A stretch of 64,000 nt of DNA from Bacteroidaceae bacterium (GCA_024401275.1 JAKSLJ010000015.1:1-64000); one strand, 5' to 3'; shown: positions 12,436 through 21,118, counted from the stretch's first letter. Numbers and translations are program-made. Notes: generated from the letters alone by a model not told the origin.

Positions 12436-13011
12436 TTAGTTTTTTAAAGTTTTCTGATAACAAGCTCGGCATAGCGGTTCGTACTCCTGCGTTTCGCCCA
12501 GGAGAACTCGTTTGTCACCAGCTACCAATCGGTGGCTTACATACGCCAATGCACCGCATTTTACACAGATGGCATGCACCTTTGTTACTTCGTCGGCAAT
12601 GGCACAGAGTGCTGGCATAGGACCGAAAGGAACGCCCTTGTAGTCCATGTCAAGACCTGCCACAATGACACGCACACCGCGGTTGGCAAGTTCGTTGCAC
12701 ACATGCACTAAGCCTTCGTCGAAGAACTGTGCCTCATCTATGCCCACAACATCAATATCTGACGAAAGGAGCAGTATTGATGAGGACGAATCGAGTGGGG
12801 TAGAAGGAATATAGTTCTTATCGTGGCTTACCACATCTTCCTCGCTATAACGCACATCAATGGCAGGTTTGAATATCTCAACCTTCTGATGTGCAAACTC
12901 AGCGCGCTTCATACGACGTATCAGTTCTTCGGTTTTTCCGGAGAACATTGAGCCGCATATAACCTCTATGCGACCTTGCCTATAAAACTCGCCTTGATTG
13001 TTTCTTTCCAT
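12436..13011 (-). CDS. tdk: Thymidine kinase
   Basis: Phosphorylates thymidine with ATP in pyrimidine salvage. The Walker A motif is [10 protein letters not shown] (20-29), the catalytic glutamate lies in IDEAQFF (E93), and the lasso/zinc cysteines are C149, C152, C181 and C184. Length 191 aa matches type II TKs. It is divergent from rsmI across 159 bp with promoters on both sides. Confidence 0.95.
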   Translation of the reverse strand: MERNNQGEFYRQGRIEVICGSMFSGKTEELIRRMKRAEFAHQKVEIFKPAIDVRYSEEDVVSHDKNYIPSTPLDSSSSILLLSSDIDVVGIDEAQFFDEGLVHVCNELANRGVRVIVAGLDMDYKGVPFGPMPALCAIADEVTKVHAICVKCGALAYVSHRLVAGDKRVLLGETQEYEPLCRACYQKTLKN

Positions 13012-13045
13012 GATAGTAAGTAATCAAAATTGTCATTACTGCGTG

Positions 13046-13053
13046 CAAAAGTA
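13046..13053 (-). promoter_or_regulatory. tdk promoter -7 box (TACTTTTG)
   Basis: The minus strand reads TTGTACTTTTGCACGC, with a TTG about 20 bp upstream as -33. It faces the rsmI promoter. Confidence 0.65.
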
Positions 13054-13086
13054 CAAATTTTCTTTGGAAGTTACAACAATATTGCT

Positions 13087-13094
13087 TATTTTTG
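13087..13094 (+). promoter_or_regulatory. rsmI promoter -7 box (TATTTTTG)
   Basis: GCTTATTTTTGCACAAA fits the Bacteroidetes -7 element, followed by the common GCAC. Confidence 0.6.
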
Positions 13095-13170
13095 CACAAA
13101 TTTTCTGAAATAACTTAGCAGAACCGTAAATTGTAAATCAGTAAATCTGTAAATTATATAAATCTCCATC

Positions 13171-13845
13171 ATGGCTGGAATACTCTATATAGTACCAACT
13201 CCAGTGGGCAATCTGGAGGACATGACGCTGCGCGCCATCCGTATATTAAAGGAAGTAGATTTGGTACTTGCTGAAGATACCCGCACATCGGGTAAGTTGC
13301 TGAAACACTTTGAGATACAAAACCATCTGATGTCTCACCATAAGTTCAATGAGCATGGCACTTCTGCTGGCATCGTAGAGCGACTGAAGGGCGGACAGAA
13401 CATCGCTCTCATCAGCGACGCTGGCACTCCAGGTATCAGCGATCCGGGCTTTTTCCTTGCTCGTGAGGCTGCCGCCGCAGGCATAAAGGTTGAGTGTCTG
13501 CCTGGTGCTACAGCGGTCATTCCTGCACTTGTCAGCAGCGGGCTTCCATGCGACCGCTTTGCCTTTGAAGGTTTCCTGCCGCAGAAGAAAGGTCGTCAGA
13601 CGAAGTTGCAGAGTCTTGTGGAAGAGAAGCGCACCATGGCTTTCTACGAATCGCCTTATCGCGTACTGAAGACCTTGCAGCAGTTTGCCGAAGTTTTCGG
13701 TGAAGACCGCCAGGCAGCAACTTGTCGCGAGATTTCGAAGATTCATGAAGAATGTCTTCGTGGAACTCTCGCCGAACTCATTGAACACTTCAAGGCAACT
13801 GCCCCAAAAGGCGAGTTTGTCGTCATTGTGGCGGGAAAAGCATAA
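13171..13845 (+). CDS. rsmI: 16S rRNA (cytidine-1402 2'-O)-methyltransferase
   Basis: 224 aa, SAM-dependent tetrapyrrole-methylase fold. Signatures: LYIVPTPVGNLEDMTLRAI at the N-terminus, LAEDTRTSGKLL, ALISDAGTPGISDPG, and the C-terminal KGEFVVIVAG. It modifies the ribosomal decoding centre together with RsmH. The small ORFs that follow are unrelated accessory genes. Confidence 0.95.
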   Translation: MAGILYIVPTPVGNLEDMTLRAIRILKEVDLVLAEDTRTSGKLLKHFEIQNHLMSHHKFNEHGTSAGIVERLKGGQNIALISDAGTPGISDPGFFLAREAAAAGIKVECLPGATAVIPALVSSGLPCDRFAFEGFLPQKKGRQTKLQSLVEEKRTMAFYESPYRVLKTLQQFAEVFGEDRQAATCREISKIHEECLRGTLAELIEHFKATAPKGEFVVIVAGKA

Positions 13846-13848
13846 AAC

Positions 13849-14028
13849 ATGGCAGGTAGCTTCTTCATTCCATATAAAGGTTCTCATTACCAGAACGGCT
13901 TTCTTGGCAGCAAGGTTCTTGTTGTCGGGGCTCACCACTACTGCCCCTTCGAGTGTCAGAACAAGGCTGAATGTGAAGGAACGGCAAAAGGTTCACTACG
14001 CTCTTTCGCTTCTACAGACAGAGGATAG
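13849..14028 (+). pseudogene. N-terminal fragment of an uncharacterised protein (MAGSFFIPYKG...)
   Basis: An ATG 3 bp after rsmI opens a frame encoding MAGSFFIPYKGSHYQNGF, followed by SKVLVVGAHHYCPFEC, then shifts character and stops at TAG 14026. The first ~40 residues look like the start of a longer conserved protein (the VLVVGAHHYC strand-loop is enzyme-like). From ~13960 the DNA belongs to the toxin gene in another frame, so this gene was cut off by a recombination or insertion. The family is not identified. Confidence 0.55.
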
Positions 14029-14242
14029 GTTGCCGCTGAAATTTATTAAGCACATAAGAGATGGGCTGTATGAACTGCGTATCTCATGGAGTGGCAATAT
14101 ATACCGCCTGTTCTTTATCTTCGATGAAGGGCAGATTGTAGTATTATTCAATGGATTCCAAAAGAAGTCGCAAAAGACGCCATCTTCGGAAATAATGAAA
14201 GCTCTAAAAATAAAGGAAGAATATTATGCAAACAAAAAATAA
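13973..14242 (+). pseudogene. HigB/RelE-type toxin, 5' truncated
   Basis: The frame encodes YALSLLQTEDRLPLKFIKHI, GLYELRISWSGNIYRLFFIF and NGFQKKSQKTPSSEI, the body of a phage Gp49-like/HigB mRNA-interferase toxin. Full-length relatives carry ~20-25 further N-terminal residues, replaced here by the unrelated fragment upstream. The only in-frame start near the junction is GTG 13973 (89 aa). The 3' end overlaps the antitoxin start by 17 bp, as usual in such operons. The toxin is probably inactive. Confidence 0.7.
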
Positions 14243-14528
14243 CCAGATTACTGACATCAGTGCAGAACTTGACATGCTGTATGGGGCAGAAGGTACTCCT
14301 GAACGCGCACTGTTTGACGAGGAGGCTTGGAACTTCTACACAAGTCAGATATTGCTTGACGCACGTAAGGAAGCAAAGATTACACAATCTGAATTGGCAA
14401 AGCGTCTGTCAACGACAAAGTCGTATATCTCTCGTGTTGAGAATGGGCTTATTAATCCAAGTGTAGGAATGTTCTATCGCATCATAAATGCACTTGGTAT
14501 GCGTGTTGATGTTGTGCATTCTATATAA
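14226..14528 (+). CDS. HigA-type antitoxin, XRE helix-turn-helix
   Basis: 100 aa. Residues ~45-95 are an HTH_3 domain (DARKEAKITQSELAKRLS, TTKSYISRVENGLINPSV). The N-terminal part (DEEAWNFYTSQIL) is the toxin-facing segment of HigA-like antitoxins. It overlaps the truncated toxin and precedes the LHH nuclease ORF by 2 bp. It would neutralise the toxin and repress the operon. Confidence 0.85.
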   Translation: MQTKNNQITDISAELDMLYGAEGTPERALFDEEAWNFYTSQILLDARKEAKITQSELAKRLSTTKSYISRVENGLINPSVGMFYRIINALGMRVDVVHSI

Positions 14529-14530
14529 TT

Positions 14531-14989
14531 ATGCAACAATTCCAACAAAGAATACAAGCTCGTACTGGGTGGTCGGAGGCTATTGTCTCTGCCATCCGCA
14601 GCGAGGAGGAAGCTGAGCTTTATATCAGGGCTGGGCTGAAGGAAATGCGTATCAACGGCAAGCCGGCGTTGGTGCAGCCGCGGATTAACCCAAACTATGT
14701 GATGCCGGAATGGTGGGTGAAGAAGTATGGTAAGGCTTGGCGCGGATGGACAAACGCTGACCTTATGGGTGAAGGCTATCCTGCGCACGACGAGAACGGC
14801 GATCCTTATGAGCTGCATCATATCGGTCAGCTGACGGACTCTCCGCTTGCTGAACTGACATGGAAGCAACACCACGAGGACGGCAACTTTGCTATCCTCC
14901 ATACCTTTGACGACTATTCTGATATTGGCAGAGCCGATTTCGAAAAGGAGAAGAAGGCGTACTGGATGGCGAGGTACAGGAGTATATAA
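14531..14989 (+). CDS. Stand-alone LHH-motif nuclease (HNH/endonuclease VII superfamily toxin domain)
   Basis: 152 aa with the LHH signature YELHHIGQ (L95, H96, H97), then DSPLAELTWKQHH and GNFAILH. This is the catalytic domain normally found at the C-terminus of large polymorphic toxins (T6SS, CDI and similar). Here it starts at its own ATG, 2 bp after the HigA stop, without a secretion module. The N-terminal ~50 residues (QARTGWSEAIVSAIRSEEEA) resemble the pretoxin lead-in. No immunity gene is seen downstream before the terminator at 15035. Confidence 0.72.
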   Translation: MQQFQQRIQARTGWSEAIVSAIRSEEEAELYIRAGLKEMRINGKPALVQPRINPNYVMPEWWVKKYGKAWRGWTNADLMGEGYPAHDENGDPYELHHIGQLTDSPLAELTWKQHHEDGNFAILHTFDDYSDIGRADFEKEKKAYWMARYRSI

Positions 14990-15034
14990 GTAAGAATGTA
15001 GTAAAATCTGAAGTACTACTTCAAAATTTCTCGT

Positions 15035-15061
15035 AAAATCTGAAGTCGTACTTCAGATTTT
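15035..15061 (+). terminator. Perfect 12-bp stem terminator after the LHH nuclease
   Basis: AAAATCTGAAGT and ACTTCAGATTTT pair perfectly around CGT, followed by TATGACTTTTT. A decayed partial copy of the same arms lies at 15003-15029. Confidence 0.8.
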
Positions 15062-15095
15062 ATGACTTTTTCTTGCTCTTTTTTCTGAAAGTTCT

Positions 15096-15103
15096 TATCT
15101 TTG
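15096..15103 (+). promoter_or_regulatory. Promoter -7 box for the beta-galactosidase gene (TATCTTTG)
   Basis: GTTCTTATCTTTGCACCC is a clean Bacteroidetes -7 region. It lies 253 bp before the GH2 start codon, and the MITE-A copy sits between the two, so the element is in the 5' leader. Confidence 0.7.
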
Positions 15104-15145
15104 CACCCAGAAAACAAAGCCATTGGTTATCACGACAAAACCTTA

Positions 15146-15315
15146 GGAAACTATATACTATTAGGCATAAATCTTAATTTATGAATAAATTCGTGGATAA
15201 TTTATGGTCATTCGTGTTAAAAAAAATATAAAGCCTGCGGCGCTACATGAATTTTCCATGAATTGCCCATAAATTTTATCATAAATTATTCTGTGCCAAA
15301 TTGTATATAATAACC
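15146..15315 (-). repeat. 170-bp MITE-A, copy 3 (target duplication AAACCTTA)
   Basis: Reverse-complement copy of 7489-7658, flanked by AAACCTTA at 15138-15145 and 15316-15323. It lies in the leader of the beta-galactosidase gene. Relative to transcription it has the same orientation as the other two copies. Confidence 0.85.
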
Positions 15316-15356
15316 AAACCTTAACCCCTCTGTATTTCGCAAAGAATGAGCTATAT

Positions 15357-17738
15357 ATGAAAAAGACATTGATCATGGCAGTTTGTCTGCTGGCAGCCGT
15401 TGCAGCTATGGCGCAGTCGGCTCGCATTGAAAAGAACTGGAACGCTGACTGGCGCTTCTCTCTTCAGGACATCAAGGAAGCGAAGAATGCCGACTTCAAC
15501 GACAAGGCATGGAAGACCGTCTGCGTGCCTCACGACTGGAGCATTGACAGCGACTTCAAGAAGGACAACGCCATGGGCAATGAAGGTGGCTATCTGCCTG
15601 CCGGAACCGGTTGGTATCGCAAGCAGCTCAACATGCCGAAGGAATGGGCGGGCAAGGCAGTAAAGCTCATGTTCGACGGCGTATATCAGGATTCAAAGCT
15701 CTATGTGAACGGCGACTCCGTAGGCAGTCATTTCTATGGCTATACACCTTTCGTGGTTGACATCACAAAGCAGCTGAAGGTGGGCAACAATGTGATAGCC
15801 CTTCGCGTGGATAACTCGCAGCAGAAGAACTGCCGCTGGTACTCTGGTTCGGGCATCTACCGCAAGGTGCAACTCATCGTCAGCGACCCTGTTCACATAG
15901 CTCCTTGGGGCGTAGCCGTTACCACTCCAAAGGTGGAGAAGAGCGAGGCAGTCGTCATCGTGCAGACTGACCTAAAGAACGAAGGCGATGCTCCAAGAAA
16001 CATCAAGGTGAGAGTTTCCGTTCCTTCCGAGAATGTTTCGAAGGAAAGTCCGGAGGTGACAATCAAGCCAAATAGTGTCTATAACAAGGTGACTCAGCAG
16101 CTCATCATCAGCAACCCAAAGCTCTGGAACACAGATACTCCAAACCTCTACGAGGCAAAGGTGGAAATCATAGAAGACGGCAAGGTAATTGACGAAAAGA
16201 CAGAACGCTTCGGCATTCGCACCGTGGAATACGACGCGCAGAATGGTCTTCGCATCAATGGCGTGAAGACGCTCATCAACGGCGGTTGCGCTCATCACGA
16301 CAACGGCGTACTCGGTGCTGCAACATATCGCAACGCGGAATATCGCAAGGCAAGACTCATGAAGGAAGCTGGCTTCAACCTCGTGCGCACAAGCCATAAC
16401 CCTCCATCAGAAGACTTTCTCTCTGCTTGCGACGAGGTCGGCATCATGGTCATCGACGAAGCTTTCGACGGATGGGCTGACCAGAAGAACACCTTCGACT
16501 ATCACCTCCGCTTCAAGCAGGAGAGCAGCGCTGATGTAGCGGCAATGGTACTCCGCGACCGCAACCACCCAAGCATCATCTCATGGAGCATCGGCAACGA
16601 GATTATCGAGCGCAAGCACATCAGCAGCGTAACCACTGCACAACGCCTGAAGAACGCCATCCTCAAGCACGACAACACTCGTCCTGTTACGGAAGCTCTC
16701 TGCGCATGGGACAGCGACTGGGAAATCTATGATCCTCACGCAGCAGTTCTCGACATCACAGGTTTGAACTACATGATGCACAAGGCGAAAGGCGACCATG
16801 AGCGTGTGCCAGAGCGTGTGATGTGGCAGACAGAAAGTTATCCTCGCGACGCATTCAAGAACTGGGAGATGGTACATGACAACTCTTATGTCATTGGCGA
16901 TGTCGTTTGGACAGCAATCGACTATCTCGGTGAATCGGGCATCGGTCGCTTCTTCTACGAAGGCGAAACCGACGGCGAGCCATGGATGAAGCAGCAGTTC
17001 CCTTGGCATGGCGCTTACTGCGGCGACATCGACCTCATCGGTTGGCGCAAGCCTATCTCACACTATCGCGAGATGCTCTATTATCCTGATCACGAGAAGC
17101 TCTACATGGCAGTGAAGGAACCAGACGGCTACAACGGCAAGGTACGCGAGACAATGTGGTCGGTATGGCCTACATGGGAGTCATGGAACTGGAAAGGCCA
17201 TGAAGGCAAGAACATCGATGTGGAGATTTGCTCAAGTTATCCGAAGGTGCGCCTTTACCTTAACGGCAAACTCATAGGCGAACGCCCTACCACTCGCGCA
17301 GAGGAGTTCAAGGCAGTCTTCGGCATTCCTTACGAGTCAGGCACACTGAAGGCGGTGGGCGTTGACAGTCAGGGCAAGGAAGTAGAGGAACGCACTCTCT
17401 CGACATCTGGCGACGCAGCCAATATCCGCTTCACTACTGACGGTAAGTTTGGCAAGAACAGCACATCAGATGACATCGTTTATGTAAATGTGGAACTCAT
17501 CGACAAGAACGGCATCCGCGTGCAGGACGCTGAGCAGGATCTCCGCTTTGAGGTTAAGGGCAATGCCACTCTCATTGCCACTGGCACAGGCGATCTGAAG
17601 GACACCGTTTCATATACAAACCCAACCCGCAAGACTTACAAGGGCATGGCAATGGCTGTCGTTCGCTCAAACGGCAAGGGCGGCAAGGCAACGCTCATCG
17701 TAACCGGCAAGGGAATCAAGAAGCAGATTAGTTTGTAG
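15357..17738 (+). CDS. Secreted glycoside hydrolase family 2 beta-galactosidase
   Basis: 793 aa with a signal peptide (MKKTLIMAVCLLAAVAAMAQ), so periplasmic or surface-exposed. In order: GH2 sugar-binding jelly roll (VPHDWSIDSDF, GWYRKQLNMP), immunoglobulin-like GH2 domain, then the TIM barrel with RTSHNPPSEDFLSACDEVGI. The acid/base is E415 in WSIGNEII and the nucleophile E493 in MWQTESYPRD. Residues ~600-793 are Ig-like C-terminal domains (DUF4982-like lead, KAVGVDSQGKEVEE). It releases terminal beta-galactosides from plant or host glycans. Substrate detail is inferred. Confidence 0.9.
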   Translation: MKKTLIMAVCLLAAVAAMAQSARIEKNWNADWRFSLQDIKEAKNADFNDKAWKTVCVPHDWSIDSDFKKDNAMGNEGGYLPAGTGWYRKQLNMPKEWAGKAVKLMFDGVYQDSKLYVNGDSVGSHFYGYTPFVVDITKQLKVGNNVIALRVDNSQQKNCRWYSGSGIYRKVQLIVSDPVHIAPWGVAVTTPKVEKSEAVVIVQTDLKNEGDAPRNIKVRVSVPSENVSKESPEVTIKPNSVYNKVTQQLIISNPKLWNTDTPNLYEAKVEIIEDGKVIDEKTERFGIRTVEYDAQNGLRINGVKTLINGGCAHHDNGVLGAATYRNAEYRKARLMKEAGFNLVRTSHNPPSEDFLSACDEVGIMVIDEAFDGWADQKNTFDYHLRFKQESSADVAAMVLRDRNHPSIISWSIGNEIIERKHISSVTTAQRLKNAILKHDNTRPVTEALCAWDSDWEIYDPHAAVLDITGLNYMMHKAKGDHERVPERVMWQTESYPRDAFKNWEMVHDNSYVIGDVVWTAIDYLGESGIGRFFYEGETDGEPWMKQQFPWHGAYCGDIDLIGWRKPISHYREMLYYPDHEKLYMAVKEPDGYNGKVRETMWSVWPTWESWNWKGHEGKNIDVEICSSYPKVRLYLNGKLIGERPTTRAEEFKAVFGIPYESGTLKAVGVDSQGKEVEERTLSTSGDAANIRFTTDGKFGKNSTSDDIVYVNVELIDKNGIRVQDAEQDLRFEVKGNATLIATGTGDLKDTVSYTNPTRKTYKGMAMAVVRSNGKGGKATLIVTGKGIKKQISL

Positions 17739-17763
17739 TACCCGAATCAGTTACAAATAAAAA

Positions 17764-17814
17764 AGAACACCACATCATGCGAACCGATATGTTTTACGCT
17801 TGGTGTGGTGTTCT
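17764..17814. terminator. Long-loop hairpin between GH2 and the next gene
   Basis: AGAACACCACA pairs perfectly with TGTGGTGTTCT across a 29-nt loop. The A run lies on the upstream side, so as a terminator it would fit the minus strand better. Its role for the plus-strand GH2 transcript is uncertain. Confidence 0.4.
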
Positions 17815-17835
17815 GATAAAACTACATTATACTCT

Positions 17836-18504
17836 ATGAAGAAATCAATCTCTCTATGCGTTATGCTCATTATGGCAATAATGATAAGCGCGCAAACAAA
17901 AATGTTGAAGCAATCCGGCAAATCAGCCGAGGAAATGCTGCCTAACGGCTGGGAACTTCTCGCAAGTGCAGAAAACGACATCAACCACGACCGCATTCCA
18001 GACCTCGTCGTCATCGCGTTGCCAGACTTTCCAGAGAATATCCAGACGCGCGACGACGGTTACAAGATAAACAAGAACTCCCCAATCGTTGCCATTTATT
18101 TTGGCGAAAGGGGAGTCTATAAACTGTGGAATTCCACAATTAGCATAATAGAAGCCGCTGATGAATTCAGCTTCTTGGACGAAGTGACAGCCTCCATCTC
18201 AGCCAAGGGAATAGTGACCATCGGCTACAAGATGTTTTTTTCAGCAGGCACTTGGGGAGCGCCAACAAACAAATTTGTATATCGCTACCAGGACCACGAC
18301 CTTTATCTTATAGGTTATGACCGCAACACACTGAACAGAGCAACCCTTGAAGAAGAAACCGTCAGCTACAACTTCCTAACCCATAAGAAGCAGACAAGCA
18401 TCACTAAAGAAGGTGTCAAAACCAAGAAAGACAAATGGCAGAACATTGCCAAAAAGCCACTGATGGAGTTCGGTCCTGATCCGCTGGATTATATCTACGA
18501 CTAA
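17836..18504 (+). CDS. Secreted protein of unknown function, 222 aa
   Basis: The frame is open from 17800 but ATG 17836 begins a clear signal peptide (MKKSISLCVMLIMAIMISAQ). The mature part contains ENDINHDRIPDLVVIAL, which resembles an EF-hand/FG-GAP calcium loop (D-x-N-x-D), followed by beta-rich sequence (GIVTIGYKMFFSAG). Similar layouts occur in periplasmic proteins of unknown role. It is convergent with the SGNH hydrolase gene. Confidence 0.65.
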   Translation: MKKSISLCVMLIMAIMISAQTKMLKQSGKSAEEMLPNGWELLASAENDINHDRIPDLVVIALPDFPENIQTRDDGYKINKNSPIVAIYFGERGVYKLWNSTISIIEAADEFSFLDEVTASISAKGIVTIGYKMFFSAGTWGAPTNKFVYRYQDHDLYLIGYDRNTLNRATLEEETVSYNFLTHKKQTSITKEGVKTKKDKWQNIAKKPLMEFGPDPLDYIYD

Positions 18505-18513
18505 AACGCTTTT

Positions 18514-19152
18514 TTATTTCTTAACTTTCAGCACAGCCTTCTTCACTTCGGCAGCAATGATGCCTGCACCCTTTGCGTTAGGATGGATGCCGTCAGGGAA
18601 GAGCTCAGCCTTGCCGCTTGTTTTCTTGTAGAGATTGATGAGCTGCCAATGGTGCTTCTTGGCAAGTTTCTTTATGGCAGGGAGCTGTTGCTGGATTACT
18701 TCGTCGCGAATGCTCCACGCCACTTTGTAGGCTTTTGCTGGCAGACAGATGATAATCTTCGGCTTGCTTGGCAGATTCTCATACTCCACAGCCAAGTCCT
18801 CAAGGTCCTTGATGAAGCGCTCCACGCCAACCCAGTTCTGCGGTTTGCTATCGTTGGTGCCAAGCTTTATCACGGCTATCTGCGGAAGGAAATCCTTTGC
18901 CTGCTGATATTCCGGGCATTTTGTATATGGATCGTCAGCATCATTCTGTGCTGTCTTTCCGCAGTTGCCGTAGTTCTGCACATCATATCCTTCACCGAGC
19001 AAAGCTTGGAGCTGCGCTGGGTAAGAGTCCTTGTCGCGGTTTTCTATCGTATAACCGTATGTGATGCTGTTGCCAATGCAAGCAACCTTAATCTTCTGCG
19101 CAAAGATTGTTAGACAGAAGAAAAGAAAGAATAAAGTGAGTTTTGTTCTCAT
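18514..19152 (-). CDS. Secreted SGNH/GDSL-family esterase
   Basis: 212 aa with a signal peptide (MRTKLTLFFLFFCLTIFAQ). The four SGNH blocks are present: GNSITYG (Ser), NYGNCGKT (Gly), KLGTND (Asn) and FPDGIHPNAKG (Asp and His). Such enzymes remove acetyl groups from xylan or sialate in Bacteroidetes. Given the GH2 and GH30 genes nearby, glycan deacetylation is the likely role. The specific substrate cannot be read from sequence. Confidence 0.88.
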   Translation of the reverse strand: MRTKLTLFFLFFCLTIFAQKIKVACIGNSITYGYTIENRDKDSYPAQLQALLGEGYDVQNYGNCGKTAQNDADDPYTKCPEYQQAKDFLPQIAVIKLGTNDSKPQNWVGVERFIKDLEDLAVEYENLPSKPKIIICLPAKAYKVAWSIRDEVIQQQLPAIKKLAKKHHWQLINLYKKTSGKAELFPDGIHPNAKGAGIIAAEVKKAVLKVKK

Positions 19153-19221
19153 AATAAGAGGTTAAGGGGGGTATTAATGGCTAGGGGGTAAATCATTGTA
19201 AGGCGAGCAAATGAAAGCCGC

Positions 19222-20322
19222 TTACCCCGAATAATTTGTATCTGTAGTGATATGCACTTTCTTGCCCGGGTACTTCAATACTATCTGCTCTTCAAGCCAA
19301 TGGCAGATGGTTGGAGCATCGTGGTCGAAGGAAATAACGATGTCGAAGGCTATATCCTCCTCATCTGCATAGAAACCGTGCATTTGCTGTACGCCGTCTT
19401 GCGACATTGCCATCTGGCGAATGTCCTCGCGCATGGCAATCACATCGGCGTCAGTATCGTTCATGACATAGATGCCAACGGTCATCACTGCCTTGAATTC
19501 GGAATATATAAGCGCGGAAACGCGGCGGCAGATTTTCTGAATCTGATGTGAAGACAGCGTGTCGGAAACTTCAATGTGTATGGAACCGATGGCAGTGTCA
19601 GGACCATAGTCGTGAAGGATAAGGTCGTAAGCGCCAAGCACTCCCGGCACTTCATTCACCTTGCTCTTGATGGCTGCGGCAAGGTCTCCCTGAACTCTCT
19701 TGCCAACGACTTTTCCGAGCGGGTCAAGGAGAGTTTCTATTCCGGTCTTTATGATGAAAGCGGAAATAATGACACCGATGTAGCCATCAATGTTTATGCT
19801 CCATATCATTGACACCGCGGCACCCAAAAGCGTTGCGGCAGAAAGCACTGCGTCGAATGATGCTTCAAGACCACTTGCCACGAGAGCATCGGAGTTTAGC
19901 GCCTTGCCACGAATCTGAAAGTATCTTCCCAACAGGAGTTTTCCGACTATGGCGACAACGATGACCATCACCGAAACCCAAGTGAAGGAAGTAGGCTCAG
20001 GATTGATTATCGCCTTAACCGATTCAATCATCGAAGAAACACCGGCGGCAAAGATGATTCCCGCAACCAGAATAGCACTGAAATATTCCACTCGTCCGTA
20101 GCCGAAAGGGTGCTTGCTGTCTGGTTTCCTTCCTGCCAGTTTTATGCCAATTATCGTGATGGCAGACGACAGAGCGTCCGACACATTGTTGATGGCATCG
20201 AGCAATACGGCAACAGAGTTGGAGAGAAGACCAACAATGACCTTGAAAGTGGCAATAACCGCATTTGCACCGATTCCTACGATGCTGACTTTCGTGATTT
20301 GGTTGTTCCTACTTTGTTTCAT
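19222..20322 (-). CDS. Cation diffusion facilitator (CDF) metal transporter
   Basis: 366 aa: six membrane spans in the first ~215 residues and a cytoplasmic ferredoxin-like domain after (LHDYGPDTAIGSIHIEVSDT). The TM2 site is LLDAINNVSD, with the paired aspartates of CDF proteins. The TM5 site is SGLEASFDA, which has E where zinc-selective members have H, pointing to another metal such as Mn or a broad range (inference). The loop HPFGYGRVEYF is a CDF signature. The C-terminal ~60 residues extend past the usual end. It exports divalent metal by proton exchange. Confidence 0.9.
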   Translation of the reverse strand: MKQSRNNQITKVSIVGIGANAVIATFKVIVGLLSNSVAVLLDAINNVSDALSSAITIIGIKLAGRKPDSKHPFGYGRVEYFSAILVAGIIFAAGVSSMIESVKAIINPEPTSFTWVSVMVIVVAIVGKLLLGRYFQIRGKALNSDALVASGLEASFDAVLSAATLLGAAVSMIWSINIDGYIGVIISAFIIKTGIETLLDPLGKVVGKRVQGDLAAAIKSKVNEVPGVLGAYDLILHDYGPDTAIGSIHIEVSDTLSSHQIQKICRRVSALIYSEFKAVMTVGIYVMNDTDADVIAMREDIRQMAMSQDGVQQMHGFYADEEDIAFDIVISFDHDAPTICHWLEEQIVLKYPGKKVHITTDTNYSG

Positions 20323-20360
20323 AATTATCCTCCTCTTATAATAAATTAGATGAATCTATA

Positions 20361-20930
20361 TTATTCGGCTTTTTCTTTAGATTCCGCAAAATACTTCCAC
20401 AGGGGAGCTGCATGGAGAGCCTGGATAATCTGTCCTGACGACAGAAGTTCCTGCACATCGTCACGGGAAAGAACATCAACATGGATATCTTCCGTCGGCT
20501 CTTGATGCTGTTCCGAAATCTTCTCTACTCCCGTGGCAAGGAAGGTGTAGCTGAGATTCGTATGGTTGGTAGGGTTTGGAGAGACGGTCATGAACAGTTG
20601 CCACTCTCCGCCGCCATAGCCTGTCTCCTCACTAAGTTCTCGTTTTGCTGCTTCAAGTGCAGTCTCGCCGGGATCAATCACTCCAGCCACGAGTTCATAG
20701 TGTGTCTCTCCGAGAGCATGGCGATACTGATCTTCCATGACGAAGTTGCCATCTTTTGTGATGGCTATGACATTCACCCAATCCGGAAATTCAAGAATGA
20801 ACCACTCCGGAACAATGCTGCCCGAAGGCAGTTGTACGCGCTCTTGCCTCAGGTTCATCCATGTGCCCTTGCTAAGCAGTTTCTCGCTCTTCAGGACTTT
20901 CCATTTCCGGTTTTCAAGTTTGCGTATCAT
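20361..20930 (-). CDS. Nudix hydrolase, ADP-ribose pyrophosphatase type
   Basis: 189 aa. The Nudix box is intact: GVIDPGETALEAAKRELSEE followed by TGY, matching Gx5Ex7REUxEExGU. The preceding strand (WVNVIAITKDGNFVMEDQYR) and the PNPTNHTN loop fit ADP-ribose/NDP-sugar hydrolases. Cytoplasmic housekeeping. It is separated by 38 bp from the CDF gene start, so the two may be cotranscribed. Confidence 0.88.
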   Translation of the reverse strand: MIRKLENRKWKVLKSEKLLSKGTWMNLRQERVQLPSGSIVPEWFILEFPDWVNVIAITKDGNFVMEDQYRHALGETHYELVAGVIDPGETALEAAKRELSEETGYGGGEWQLFMTVSPNPTNHTNLSYTFLATGVEKISEQHQEPTEDIHVDVLSRDDVQELLSSGQIIQALHAAPLWKYFAESKEKAE

Positions 20931-20952
20931 GCTGTGTTTCCTTGTTTAGCTT

Positions 20953-21118
20953 TTACTTTTTCTTTGACTGCAGGTAAGCCTTGAAGTAGCGACCGGAAGT
21001 TGTTGGAGTGTAGTTCCAATCGCTGATGAGAGTTGGGGCATAATCGCGGTCGAAGCACCAAACAGTGAAGGAGATGCCGCGCTGCTCCAGATACCATATT
21101 ACGGATTTTACGCAAAAG
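20953..21118 (-). pseudogene. C-terminal remnant of a GH5 cellulase
   Basis: The last ~45 residues of this frame, YLEQRGISFTVWCFDRDYAP and TLISDWNYTPTTSGRYFKAY, are the C-terminal strand and helix of a family-5 endoglucanase. Upstream of ~21118 the sequence turns into unrelated AT-rich DNA and no catalytic glutamates remain. The gene has lost its first ~90%. Its stop (20953) is close to the Nudix start, suggesting it once preceded that gene in one operon. Confidence 0.7.
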
